Source: Oreocharis arfaki
Lineage: Eukaryota; Chordata; Aves; Passeriformes; Paramythiidae
Assembly (NCBI GenBank): GCA_013398015.1
Contig: VZRR01011363.1
Location: 372,001-436,000 of the forward strand
DNA: 64,000 bases
Direction: 5' to 3'
Shown: positions 37,189-47,007 of the stretch, piece by piece
Layout: each line of letters begins with the position of its first letter
Position numbering within the stretch: the stretch's first letter is position 1
Notes under the pieces: generated by a model
What the model was told of the DNA's origin: nothing
What the model saw: the letters and a program-made list of their open reading frames with translations, nothing else
Databases searched by the model: none
Made by a program: the position numbers and the translations under genes

Positions 37189-37770
37189 TGTTCTGGTTTA
37201 AAGCCAGCAAGATACCATGCTCAACACAGCCACTCGCTCACTCCCCCACCAACAGGACTGGGGAGAGAACCAGAAGGATAAAAGCTAGAAAACGCATGGG
37301 TAGAGATAAACACAGTTTAATAGGAAAAGAAAAAGCCATGCACACAAGCACAGAAAAACAAGAAATTAATTCACTGCTCTCCACGTGCAGGCAGGTGTTC
37401 AGCCATCCCCAGAAGAGCAGGACTCCTTCACGTGTAACAGTGTCTTCTGAAGACATCAATCTCAATGCCCTCCCCCCCTTCTTTCTTCTTCCTCCCCTTT
37501 ATATCCTGAGCACAATGCCACATGATCTGGAATAGCTCTTCAGTCAGTTTCGGTCACCTGTCCTTGCCTTGCCTCCTCCCAATCTCCCAAGCACACCCAA
37601 CTTCCCCCCCAGTACGAAAAGCAGAAAAGGCCTTGCCTCTGTGTTAGCCCTGCTCAACAATAACAAAAACATCTCTATATTATCAACCCTGTGTTCAGCA
37701 CAGTCCAAATCATAAGCCCATACTATCCACTGTAAAGAAAATTAACTCTATCCCAGCCAAAACCAGCACA
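37189..37770 (-). mobile_element. Solo LTR of an endogenous retrovirus, ERVL-like
   Basis: Read on the minus strand it runs from TGTGCTGGTTTTGGCTGGGA to GCTTTAAACCAGAACA, with the TG...CA ends of an LTR. It is flanked on both sides by the same five bases GAACA (37184-37188 and 37771-37775). A 5-base duplication suits ERVL-type elements. It carries a TATA box (GATATAAAGG) and an ATTAAA polyadenylation variant, in LTR order, in the same sense as SLIT2. No internal retroviral sequence is present, so it is the remnant of LTR-LTR recombination. The sequence resembles an LTR family I recall as abundant in bird genomes; the exact family name would need a repeat library. Confidence 0.88.
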
Positions 37771-37775
37771 GAACA
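37771..37775. repeat. Target-site duplication of the solo LTR, right copy
   Basis: GAACA, immediately after the LTR terminus CCAGCACA. It is identical to the left copy. Confidence 0.8.
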
Positions 37776-38847
37776 TTACTAAGTTCAACTCCTTCTCCCA
37801 GCTTAGAGACAGACATAAGTCTCCATCTGTGTTTTAAAAATATTTCAGTTTTAAATCCCTTTTCCTGTCCATGTATTCAAATACTTCAAAATAGTTTCAT
37901 TATTTCATATCTCATTGCTATACTGATGCTTTGATGCCAGCTGTAGACTGCTCTTTTAAGAGATGTGCCATCCTGTTGCTCATCTTGCCCCTGTGGGTGA
38001 CAACTTGATCACAATACTCTTGTCTCCACATCTCTACACTGCTTTACTATATCAAATCAAAGTCCCCTTTTTTTTCTCAACATTTTGCCTTGTTCTTTAA
38101 ACTGAATCTCCTAGGAAAACCAGCTATTTCCTTCTACCTTGGCTCTGCAATGACAGCCACTTTCATCTACCTTTCTGCCATCTCTGCATTACCTTGTATA
38201 GTATTCTTTGCACACGGGGAAGCCTTGTAAAGCTGTCTTAATTTTATCTCTCACTCCCTCCTCGAAGACTACTTCAGTTGTAATGCCTACAAATCATTCC
38301 TATATGGCACTTACTAAGCAAGTAATAATCTCTGAGTTCTTCTCTGCCCATCTCTATTCATTGTATTATTATCTCATCTTCTTAACCCAACTCTGTCCTG
38401 TTTGTCTGCTTTATCTTCCTCTGGTCTTCTGCCTGACAAACGTAATGTGTGCTTTGCCTAACAAGAATCAGCTCTGTCTGTTTAAACATCTAGGTAGCAC
38501 TTTTTAAGACAGACCCCTCTGGTTACTGGAGGCTCTACTTTCTCCTGTAGTTAAAAGTAAAATAAACCCCACTACCTTTCAAAAAATCCAAGTGTGTTGC
38601 TCAGGTCCTGAAGAACTAGAAACACAGAATAGTTACCTTATTTATTTATCATGGATGGGTTTTTAAGGCTACATGGTATTGAAATAATGCATAAATAATT
38701 TTTATGAATATTTAGTCCTTTGAAGTGCACTACAGAGGTTACTTTTAATGTTTGCTGTTCAAAAAAAGTAAAGCTGTGTTTTTTTATTTGACAGTTTTAG
38801 TTAGTTTCTCTATAAGTAAACAATCCTGTCTTATGGGTTCAACTTAC

Positions 38848-38998
38848 AACTCTGCTGTGTACTGGGGGATGTGATCAGGAATTTTGTTGAGTTTCTGATT
38901 GGAGCAGTCCACTGTGGTCCCCTCACAGCGACATTTCTCAGGGCAAGCCAAATCTGCAAAGCAGTCTCCACTTAATTTGGATCTGTAATCTTCAGTGC
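38848..38998 (-). CDS. SLIT2: SLIT2 exon W7: domain 2-3 linker and N-cap of LRR domain 3
   Basis: This 151-base exon reads TEDYRSKLSGDCFADLACPE, then KCRCEGTTVDCSNQKLNKIP, then DHIPQYTAEL. The CPEKCRCEGTTVDC cluster is a typical LRRNT cap with four cysteines, opening domain 3. The acceptor is TTCTACAG and the donor is GTAAGT. It begins in phase 1 (completing Gly) and ends in phase 2, which starts the run of symmetric LRR exons. Recalled human SLIT2 has Glu for the Asp in IPDHIPQ. Upstream in the transcript lies the intron with mir-218-1. Confidence 0.97.
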
Positions 38999-39559
38999 CT
39001 GTAGAAGATTCAAGTCAAAACACAGATACTAAGTCAATAAAGCATAAGATTTGCTTCTTGTGAGAGGGTTGAAAAGACGTCTGCAATGCAGATAACGGGT
39101 GGGCAACTTGGGAAATGCATGATAAACTTTGTGATACTGAACAGACACAAGGGCTTCAAGAGAGGGTTCAATATAGGGACTTGAGATATGCTGGAAAAAG
39201 AAACTGAGACCAACTTCACATAGCAGGATAACATTAACTTCAGCTTTTCACAGCTGTACTTTCTGCTGATTATGTTGCCAGCCAATCTAGCCTTGTTTAT
39301 AGCTAATCACAGAAATGCCACTTTTTGTTTTAGAATTTGTTTTCTTTCTCTGTATCAAGAATAAATAGATCCTGAGTGCCACCTTTTCTCTTTCTCTGGT
39401 TGCAAATTTACATTGTTGACTGGACTTAATTAACCTCTGTGGTTTTTTTTATAGTCCCGATACTCCACATCATCTCAACACATAAGATTGAAAGCCCTGT
39501 TTTCAGCTTTAATTTAAAAAATGTGTGATCCTGACTTAAGCCTCAGCAGCTTGCCATGC

Positions 39560-39669
39560 TGTAGAAAGCTGCGTGACGTTCCATGGTGCTTGACAGAACC
39601 ATGTTTTACTCATACCTCACAACCACATGGTTAGATCAAGCACAACAGAAAATCTCGCTACATTATCAA
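39560..39669 (-). ncRNA. MIR218-1: mir-218-1 microRNA precursor in a SLIT2 intron
   Basis: The minus strand carries a hairpin matching recalled vertebrate pre-miR-218-1 over about 110 bases, from TTGATAATGTAGCGAGATTT to CACGCAGCTTTCTACA. The 5' arm holds the mature miR-218-5p (39625-39645, seed TGTGCTT) and the 3' arm a 22-base star strand (39581-39602). Against recalled human sequence I see C-to-T changes in the loop (GGTTGTGAGG) and in the 3' arm (GGTTCTGTC), but none in miR-218-5p. miR-218 is known to come from SLIT2 and SLIT3 introns and to repress targets including ROBO1, so gene and miRNA are tied in one pathway. It lies in the same sense as SLIT2 and could be processed from the host intron, although an independent promoter is possible. 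Confidence 0.97.
39625..39645 (-). ncRNA. MIR218-1: mature miR-218-5p
   Basis: This 21-base segment begins TTGTGCTTGATCTAACCATG on the minus strand and is identical to the mature miR-218-5p conserved across vertebrates, as recalled. It sits in the 5' arm of the hairpin. Confidence 0.96.
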
Positions 39670-40428
39670 AACTGCATCCATTAGGCCAAGGATAAGAGCA
39701 AGGGAAAAGAGGAAGGAGTAGCTATAAATTACAGAAGCATTTGAAGTTTAATAGTTGCTTACATGACATGGCATTCTTATTACTGAATGTCCAGTGCCAC
39801 AGTAACAGTATCACTGTCACAGATTAAATAAAAAATACAATAAATATTTTAAAAAAAGGAAAAAAAAAAAAAAGAACCACATTGCAAGTTTCCTCCACCA
39901 TTTCCCAGAGTCAGTCAAAGAAAACATCCTAAACATATCAGGAAAAAACATCCAGTAAGGAACTGAGGGTGGGTGACAAAGAAAACAAAGAGAAGCCGAA
40001 AGGACCTGTGGGTTCTTCTTGGACAAAGGTGAAAAGACTGAGACTAGTAGAAGGTGCATCAGGGCTGGGAGGTACACTGTGATTTAGTTCAGACACTGAA
40101 CTTTACTTACAGCCAAAATGGTGAACTCCTGCAAAAGTAAAGATAGCCAAGAAGGAAAGAAAGACAGAGTAATGCCAATTAAGACAAAAACAAGAACTAA
40201 GCTCTGATGTTCTCTACTTAACTTTCATTTGATTAGAAGATGGTGCTAGGGCCATTGCCTTCAGTAGAAAGAAAGAATAATTCATTTTGAGTGGCATTTA
40301 AAAATGAAGATAAGACTGGGGATTATCACAGATTTCATACAGGATGATGATCATGCCTCCCATGAATTATTCTTCACTATTTTGAGTGTGTTCTTTAAAA
40401 GCTGTTCCTTGAATATATATATAGGAGT

Positions 40429-40497
40429 TACAGAATATTCTGAGTTGGAAAAGACCCAGAAGGATCATCAAGTCCAATATACATGCTATGACACTTA
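40429..40497 (-). mobile_element. Decayed CR1 3' end
   Basis: The plus strand reads TTACAGAATATTCTGAGTTG then GAAAAGACCCAGAAGGATCA, then TCAAGTCCAA. This is the reverse complement of a CR1 3' end of about 70 bases. Same sense as SLIT2. Confidence 0.7.
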
Positions 40498-42559
40498 AAT
40501 CTTTAATAAACCAAACAAATATAGGATAAATAGATTGCTCAGTGGAGGGGAAAAAACCCCAAGAGTCATCACGTATTATGTTATCTACCACTTGCAAATG
40601 TTTTAGTAATACATATGATGAAACTACTATAGGGTATTTCTATGAGGCAGCAGATAAATGATATTTTTTTCAAATAAATGATTAATACTTGCCAACTTCT
40701 AGTCTTCCAAATTACTATAATGAAATTTTAATAAGACTTCATAGTGTCTGCAGAGCAACATCTCCAAATGACATATTTAAAACAAATATAAAAAATGTGT
40801 TTAAAGAAATGCTAAGATTTTTCTATAGTATCCATTTAAGTATAAGCAACTGTTTTAAGTATAAAGAACTGGTTTTAGCACTTTTAAATATCCAATAAAC
40901 AAGTCTACAAATACGGGGTTTTTCCCTCCTGCGTCCAGATACGTCACTCTTTGCAGTTTAACAATTAAAATATTCAGGGAAAATGCCTCCAACAACTAAA
41001 ATAATTTTAGGTAGCATCTACCTGATAGCCTGATAGAAAGAGAAAGCACAGAAGCTGTATTTCAAGAAGAATGTATATAGCCCATTTTGTTTAATTTAAT
41101 TATTTTTCTTCTTCTTTCCCCCCCTCCTCCCCCTGGATTAGCAATTTTTAAAGGGTATGTAAATAAGCCTAAACTGCATGTGTGGCCATATTATAACCAG
41201 ACTGTGAAGACATTTGCTGGCAAGAAAACACTTCTAACTCACAAGCAAAATTTGTGCTAGCAAGGTTGGTTAGAAGTCACTCTGTGGCTGGAATACAGCT
41301 GTTCTACACAATAAGGAATTGAGTGGTACTACAGGTTTGTGAAATTGAATCCCCCTGTTTTATGCTGCTTCAAAACACATTTTTGTGAATGCCAGTGCTG
41401 ACAAATTGCTGCCTTATTTTGTATTTCATTTTATCTTTTCTTCATATTCAAAACAACGTATTAGTATAAGGGCATGAAGGACTTCAGGAGTGCTGCAAAT
41501 TTAAGTGTTACATCATGCAGCATTTGCAGAAGAGCTGTTAAACATACCAGCTAAAGAGACAACAACTAAGATGACTGCAGAATGATGATATATCTGTAGT
41601 ATTTGAAAGAAGAAATGCACTGGTGTCCTGATCAATTATTGTAAATATTTTTCTAGATATTAAACTATGGCAGAAAAACCTGATTGCAAATCACATACAG
41701 TAATTCATCAATAGATACATTATTTCCTTGTTTATTTTGTTATTTATAATCTGCTATGAATGTAAGGTATTTTTTTCTATTAAGAAAACAGTGCACACAC
41801 TGACAAGCAAGGTAAAACAAAGAAAGATCCATATTTCAAAGAGCTAGGGTCAACACCAGTAAATCTTTTGTAAAAATATCATAGACTTATTGTAGCTTAA
41901 AGCAGTGTGTAAATTGCTATTTCACCCCAAATCTAAAGTAATATTTTCTTTAAAGGAAAGCATTTCTGATTCACTGTATATGTGTGACCACAGAATGCCT
42001 CTAATTAAGAATATCAGCTTTCTTTTCCAAGCATTCCACTGTGATTTCCTAAACAAAAGGAGGGTGAGCAAGCAATAGATGCAGCCAGCATAGAGCATGA
42101 AAGCAAGGCAAGAAAATGTTCATTTGCAGAATGTTTTGTTTTTAAAGTTGTGCTAGCTCTTTGACGGCAGCATGGTTTCCTGTGTTTAAAAGCAGCTCAG
42201 GAGCTACTTTTTAAAAACAGAAGCAGCAGAAAGGCAAGGTACAAGGTAAGTAAAAGTGGCAGTTAAAATATGAACTAGCAGGTGCAACCTTCTAAATAAT
42301 TTATGTATAGGTATAATTTTGGTAGGTTGTGTGCAAATCTGTGAGACAGAAAAAGGTAAACGGAGCTGCATGCTAAGCTCTTATATTCAGAACACAGAAT
42401 TACTAGTATTCTACAAAGGAAAACTATGTATAGCTACAGGTATTGACTAATGTTAATACACATGCATCAGTTTCCTAAAAGCTATGACAAACTTTGCTTT
42501 TGAGGGGAAAGGGAGAGAATATCCGCAGTTAGTCAATCTTACTGCAGAGCCAAACCTAC

Positions 42560-42583
42560 CTGGAATGAAATACTGTTCTTTAG
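42560..42583 (-). CDS. SLIT2: SLIT2 exon W6: 24-base in-frame microexon (KEQYFIP)
   Basis: This exon is too short to appear as an ORF. The minus strand reads TTTATTTAG, then 24 bases coding (A)KEQYFIP(G), then GTAGGT. It enters and leaves in phase 1, so including or skipping it keeps the frame: Ser-Ala-KEQYFIP-Gly-TEDYR when included, Ser-Gly-TEDYR when skipped. It lengthens the linker between LRR domains 2 and 3. The same residues occur in recalled full-length human SLIT2, where a segment here is known to be alternatively spliced. Its size and symmetric phase make cassette use likely in this bird too, but splicing cannot be read from DNA alone. Confidence 0.93.
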
Positions 42584-43338
42584 CTAAATAAAGAGAAAAA
42601 AAATAGAAGATGCACCTGAATGTCAGCAAGCAAAGAATGAGTTTTATTAGATTAAGTATGGACTGCAGTTAACTACAGATAATTTAGTGAAAAAATGTGT
42701 ATTCACAACGAGAGCTGATAAACAACAAAATGTGAATAGTCATAAATGTATCCGGAACATGGATAAAAAACCAGTTTTCGTCTGGTATTTGCACTTGAGA
42801 TTGAACAAACTGTAGAATGTGAAATGCACCTGGAACAGCTGGATACCATATGACAAAAGTTAGGATTTAAAGAAATGTAAGTAGGAAATGGAATAAGATT
42901 AGAAAAAGAAAACAGTAAATTTCAGTGTGAGGCAAGCTCCCTGTATAAAAGGGATATGTCATGTTTCCATATTTAGCTTAGAAATTTTTAGATCTTTCAC
43001 ATATTCCAGAGCCCTGTGGAAATTTCACAAAATGATTTATGGTGGTGATACTTGTAGGGAGTAACTTCAGCATTTCATTCTTAGGTTTCATATACTACAT
43101 TTATTTTCTTAGATTTAATGCTACTCAGAAATACTGCCAAATGTGTAAACTACAGTAATGTTCCGTGATCCAATAGTCTATGACTTCCCAGATTTCCCTT
43201 TATTCAGTCAAAGTACTAAAAAAAATTCTGCAATGTTTAATAATTCTGTAGAGAGACAGCTGCTTTCATGAGAACTTCTATAACCACTATTTTTTTTTGC
43301 CAATAAAGGAAAAACAGCAGCTGAACTAAGAAAATTAC
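42584..43338 (-). other. SLIT2 intron W5-W6
   Basis: Intron of 755 bases between the domain 2 C-cap exon and the microexon. It is unique AT-rich sequence; nothing else recognised. Confidence 0.8.
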
Positions 43339-43502
43339 CTGAGCAGCGGAATTTCTTGCTTTTGATCTGGCCGATCCTTTTGTTTGCCAGACGGCGGGGG
43401 CTGGTGCAACGGGCACCACTGGTCTCAATGGGGTTTGTGTGAAGATAATCCGCCAGCCACTTCAGATGGCAGTCACAGATAAACGGGTTCTGAGCCAAAT
43501 GC
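43339..43502 (-). CDS. SLIT2: SLIT2 exon W5: C-terminal cap of LRR domain 2
   Basis: This 164-base exon encodes the cysteine-rich LRR C-cap: [20 protein letters not shown], then [20 protein letters not shown], then [14 protein letters not shown]. The CxC, RC and FRC cysteines are those that form the two disulfides of an LRRCT module. The acceptor is ATGAAAG and the donor is GTAATT after TCAG. It starts in phase 2 and ends in phase 1, so the module is closed by a phase change. The basic stretch [10 protein letters not shown] fits the heparan-sulfate affinity known for Slit domain 2. About 65 percent of third codon positions are G or C, above most neighbouring exons. Confidence 0.97.
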
Positions 43503-43632
43503 CTTTCATGAAGAAAAAAAACCAATAATATCACACATTATTTCCCTTTGGTCTCAGCAGTACCCAGTGCTTCTACTGCGTTGTAGAATATGAAGTCATA
43601 CTTGAGAAAACCATAAACAAGAGCATACGTAC
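43503..43632 (-). other. Short SLIT2 intron W4-W5
   Basis: Intron of 130 bases with GT-AG ends, one of the two shortest in the window. The other, 7004-7133, is also 130 bases. No further features seen. Confidence 0.85.
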
Positions 43633-43776
43633 AAGGTCTGAATTGCACGTAGGGGTGAGAAGGTGCCTTTTGCAATGGTCTGAAGCTTGTTGTCATACAA
43701 AGAAAGAAGATTCAAGTTGTGCAGATCTTGAAATGCATCAACTCGCAGACAATTGATCTTGTTGGCATTCAATAAT
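43633..43776 (-). CDS. SLIT2: SLIT2 exon W4: LRR domain 2, fourth and fifth repeats
   Basis: This 144-base exon encodes two 24-residue leucine-rich repeats in one piece: LLNANKINCLRVDAFQDLHN and LSLYDNKLQTIAKGTFSPLR, ending AIQT plus TT of a Leu codon. The acceptor is TTAAACAG and the donor is GTACGT. The two-repeat exon probably reflects an old intron loss between repeats; the 144-base exons in domain 3 (28513-28656, 26756-26899) are built the same way. The sequence is essentially identical to human SLIT2 as recalled, except Leu for Met at the 3' junction (IQTL-HLAQN). Confidence 0.97.
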
Positions 43777-45652
43777 CTGTTTAATGGAAGATAATTATAA
43801 AACTGAAAGAAATCCCTCCATGCCACAGCTTCAGCATTTTTCACAGACAATTCTTCATGCACCTTTGCAACCAGAGCAAGAGATGTAGTAGCAAATAATA
43901 ATTGCCAGTGACATAAGGAATTTCAGTGAATTGAAGTATCTTATTTAGGTTATACATATTCCTACATATTTGAACCTTGGAGTTGAAATGTGTACATTTA
44001 TTTAGCTAAAATCACATTTCTTGTATGTGCTGGTAGAATGTCTGTGTGGTATTTGTGTATTGTGCAAAGAAAGAAGCCTAAAAAATAAAGTATATTCAAG
44101 GAAAACTAGTTTCTTTTGCCAAATAAATAAACAAACAAAAAAGGAACTGAACACTGTGTTCATTAGCTGGAAGAGATGCGCAGTGGCACTTTTAATTATA
44201 TGTTACTAATCAGCATGCTGCCACATTAACAGAGTTGTAGTGAAAACTGGTGGTATGGAATATATCCAAATCTGTCTTGGATCCTTTTTCCTCTGCATCT
44301 TCAAAGGGAACCTTTTCTTCCCTGTACCTCTCAGACTTCTAGTGTTAAAACAAACAAGCCAATCTAAACCAACTCCTTTTGAAGTGAAAAAAAAAAAGTA
44401 ATTCCATTAGATGCATTTTTATAACCAAATATTTTTTACTTTTTTCCATGTTGAGCCAGAAATGGAATGAAATGGTGGATTTGAAACCTAATGCTCTGAT
44501 AAAAAGTTTTGCAAACAAGTAGAAACTTACTGAGACCTAAATGTACTATCTGAACAATGGATATTAAGATATGGACTTTTTTTTATTACAGAATTGAGAA
44601 TTCAGAAAGGTCTCTTACCTTTTTTTTTTTTTTTTTACTAGATCTGGAATATATTTTATAACTTTAAACTATTTTATATCTTTAAAGGAAAACAGAGAAG
44701 CATACCCTGCCCACCACTACACTATTTTTGTGACTAAAGTAAATAAAAATGCAAACCTCTAGGTGGTGCTAGAACTTGCATTTTCTTTGTATATATTTAC
44801 TGTTTTGCCATCTTCAATTAGTTGATAGTAATGGACATTTTGCAAACCACTTCATGGCAAAGTCTGGACATCAGACAATTGTAAAGATGTGTGAAGAAGC
44901 TTTAGTTTCTTTAAGAATACCCTAACTCAACAATTCAGTTATTCTGGGACAAGTTCTTTCAAAACCACCACTGTTGTTTTATGGTCTATTCAACACATTT
45001 ATTTTACACAGTACACCTCGTGCACAGCCTCTGCTGCTAAATATTGACAATATTTGATAAACATATCACCATGACATTCTTTATTCCAGTATAAAATCTA
45101 AAGAGCAATGGTTTAAAAGGTTACATGTGAAAATTTCCAAAGTGTTAAGAAACGTAGCAGCTGGGGTTCACAGAGTGAAAAAATCATACAAAGTGTCAGA
45201 AAACATTAAAAGTCATCAATGAAACTGTGGTGCAATACTGTTCTTTCATGGGTACAACCAGAAATGCAATTGCATAGCATTTCCACTACATATTTTCTCT
45301 TTATAAAACACAAAAATACTCCTTTTATGGTTCCCACACAACTTTATACATGCTATTTGCCGTTTAGAGGGTATCATATCTTTGTGGGTTTTATCCTTAG
45401 AAATTCCACACAGGAGAATAATTTCATTTTAATCATTTTAGGGTGAAACATTAACTGATATGATCACAGTTGTAGACGAATGGCAAGCTGGCCTACAACA
45501 GTCTTGACTCTTTTGGCTTTAGCATAATTTGGTTTTACTGTACTTTGATCTTATATTTGGGATTTCCTGCCAGTTCTTCCTCTGGCATAAATCTCTCATC
45601 ATGTTTACCCTTTTGAATGATCCCAAAATAGAATAAATAAAAAAATACTCAC
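43777..45652 (-). other. SLIT2 intron W3-W4
   Basis: Intron of 1876 bases. It contains a poly(T) run at about 44620-44637 and otherwise unremarkable AT-rich DNA. Confidence 0.8.
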
Positions 45653-45724
45653 AGCAGTTGCAGAGAAAAGAGTCCTTCAAACAGGCCCTTTGGAAGTTCT
45701 GTGATTTTATTGCCATAGAGGACT
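45653..45724 (-). CDS. SLIT2: SLIT2 exon W3: LRR domain 2, third repeat
   Basis: This 72-base exon reads VLYGNKITELPKGLFEGLFS then LQLL. It is one leucine-rich repeat of domain 2, matching human SLIT2 except, from memory, Gly for Ser in LPKGLFEG. The acceptor TACAG precedes AGTCCTC and the donor is GTGAGT. The first base completes a Leu codon begun in W2, and the last two bases (CT) are completed by W4. An overlapping minus-strand frame opens with Met (MAIKSQNF), but it is out of register with the repeat and is not a gene. Confidence 0.96.
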
Positions 45725-46245
45725 CTGTACCAGGGAATAAAGCAAAGCTACCATTATGAAAGGCATATGCTACAGGATTTTGACTTCAAAAATAGAGAAA
45801 TTCCAATATTCCTGAAAGGAGTTTAATGACAACCACTGGATACTTGCAATATCCCTGTGGTCCTGCAAGGCAGCAGGATCACACATTTTCCCAAAAGGTG
45901 TGTAGCCCAAAGAGCTCTCTGCACAATCAGAACATCACTGATTACAGGTTTATCAAGGGACCTTGCTAAGTGGGCTTGCTGTTTGTAAGAATACCTAACT
46001 GGGGAATAAAAGATATGTTTGGTTCAACTCTTTGCCATGAACATATTTACAAAAAACCCCACACATTATTAGTGTCCAGCTGCAAAAGAATGTTCAATTA
46101 CCACTATCATTCTGAAAATATTATTACAACTTCCAGAATTGATTGTATTTATGGAAAAATTTTGCAGGGAGCCAAAAGGGCAAAATAATGTCACTATAAG
46201 AATATGAGAAATTTGCTTCTGTTTACAGGTCAAACAGATACCTAC
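45725..46245 (-). other. SLIT2 intron W2-W3
   Basis: Intron of 521 bases with GT-AG ends. It is unique AT-rich sequence; I see no repeat or RNA gene in it. Confidence 0.85.
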
Positions 46246-46317
46246 AGTGAATTGAGTGAACGTAAGCCCTGGAAAGCATCTGGAGCTGCTTCAGAGATCT
46301 GGTTATTGCTCAGGTCA
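46246..46317 (-). CDS. SLIT2: SLIT2 exon W2: LRR domain 2, second repeat
   Basis: This 72-base exon reads DLSNNQISEAAPDAFQGLRS then LNSL, one leucine-rich repeat of the Robo-binding domain. The acceptor is TTTCAG before TGACCTG and the donor is GTAGGT. It joins W1 through a codon split AT/T (Ile) and W3 through CT/A (Leu), giving the unbroken repeat pattern LRRI-DLSNNQI. Recalled human SLIT2 has Leu rather than the first Ala of EAAPDAF. Its symmetric phase allows skipping without a frameshift, though skipping would remove a repeat from the concave Robo-binding surface. Confidence 0.96.
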
Positions 46318-46935
46318 CTGAAACAGATAAAATTTGATTCAATTAATTCAAGCTATTTTCAAAATAATGAACTTCAAGATAATATGTAATTAGAATTAAG
46401 CATGGATGGGAGAGAGAAATTAAAATATTTACATGAGACACTGCCAAAGAATTTTAATATAAAACCACTAAAATTGCCAGTACACTGAAACAAAACGCAT
46501 AGTTAAAAATAGACCTTTCAAAATGCTTGAAAAAAAAGACAAAATATTTACCTTTCCTAATTGCTTAAGTACATTTTCTTAAGAATTGTCTGCTTGCTAT
46601 GAGCACAGAGCTTTACAGCCTCAAAAATAATCCGAAATTATCTTCACTTTTTTTTTTTAATGCTAGAATTTTCACTACACTAACACACTGCTTCTATGCA
46701 GAACCATATTAAACAACTTCAATATTTTGTAAAAACCCAATTAATGTTACTATGACAAAGATGCTATATGGTCTCAATAATCAGGCTGCCATATCAGTTT
46801 GCCTTCTAGCAGTCAAACTTTCCTAAGTGCTCAACACATAAACTGCAGTTCCCCTCTACCATCTTGACTTGTTTTCTAACTTGTTATATATACATATATA
46901 CATATGATGATACATGTAAGTTATTGGGTACATAC
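46318..46935 (-). other. SLIT2 intron W1-W2
   Basis: Intron of 618 bases with GT-AG ends. It contains a short AT microsatellite near 46883-46910 (TATATACATATATACATA). I see nothing else in it. Confidence 0.85.
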
Positions 46936-47007
46936 ATTCTTCGAAGCTTTTTATAGGGGGAGAAAGCTCCAGGAGGTATGACCTTGATTGAATTTTGTTC
47001 TAACCGT
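46936..47007 (-). CDS. SLIT2: SLIT2 exon W1: first repeat of LRR domain 2
   Basis: This 72-base exon reads RLEQNSIKVIPPGAFSPYKK then LRRI across the junction. It is one leucine-rich repeat of domain 2, the domain known to bind the first Ig domain of Robo. The acceptor TTTTGCAG precedes ACGG and the donor GTATGT follows AGAAT. Both splice sites split a codon after its second base, so the exon is a symmetric 24-codon unit. Recalled human SLIT2 has Thr where this reads Ser (LEQNSIKV). It is the most 5' SLIT2 exon in the window; the N-cap exon that should precede it is not seen. Confidence 0.95.

Larger units (their letters stand above)
32741..38847 (-). other. SLIT2 intron W7-W8 with CR1, solo LTR and an assembly gap
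   Basis: Intron of 6107 bases plus whatever the gap hides. It contains a partial direct repeat (GATTCCTGTGAATGAAC-like) at about 32898-32940, a CR1 fragment (35393-35660), a 95-N gap (36332-36426) and a solo LTR (37189-37770). The remainder is AT-rich unique sequence. Confidence 0.8.
38999..42559 (-). other. SLIT2 intron W6-W7, host of mir-218-1
   Basis: Intron of 3561 bases. It contains the miR-218-1 hairpin (39560-39669), an A-rich run at about 39848-39874, a short decayed CR1 3' end (about 40429-40497) and a C-rich tract near 41116-41134. The rest is unique sequence. Confidence 0.85.

Noticed and set aside
37107..37535. 142-codon plus-strand frame
   Set aside because: It runs into and is antisense to the solo LTR; it contains no protein motif.
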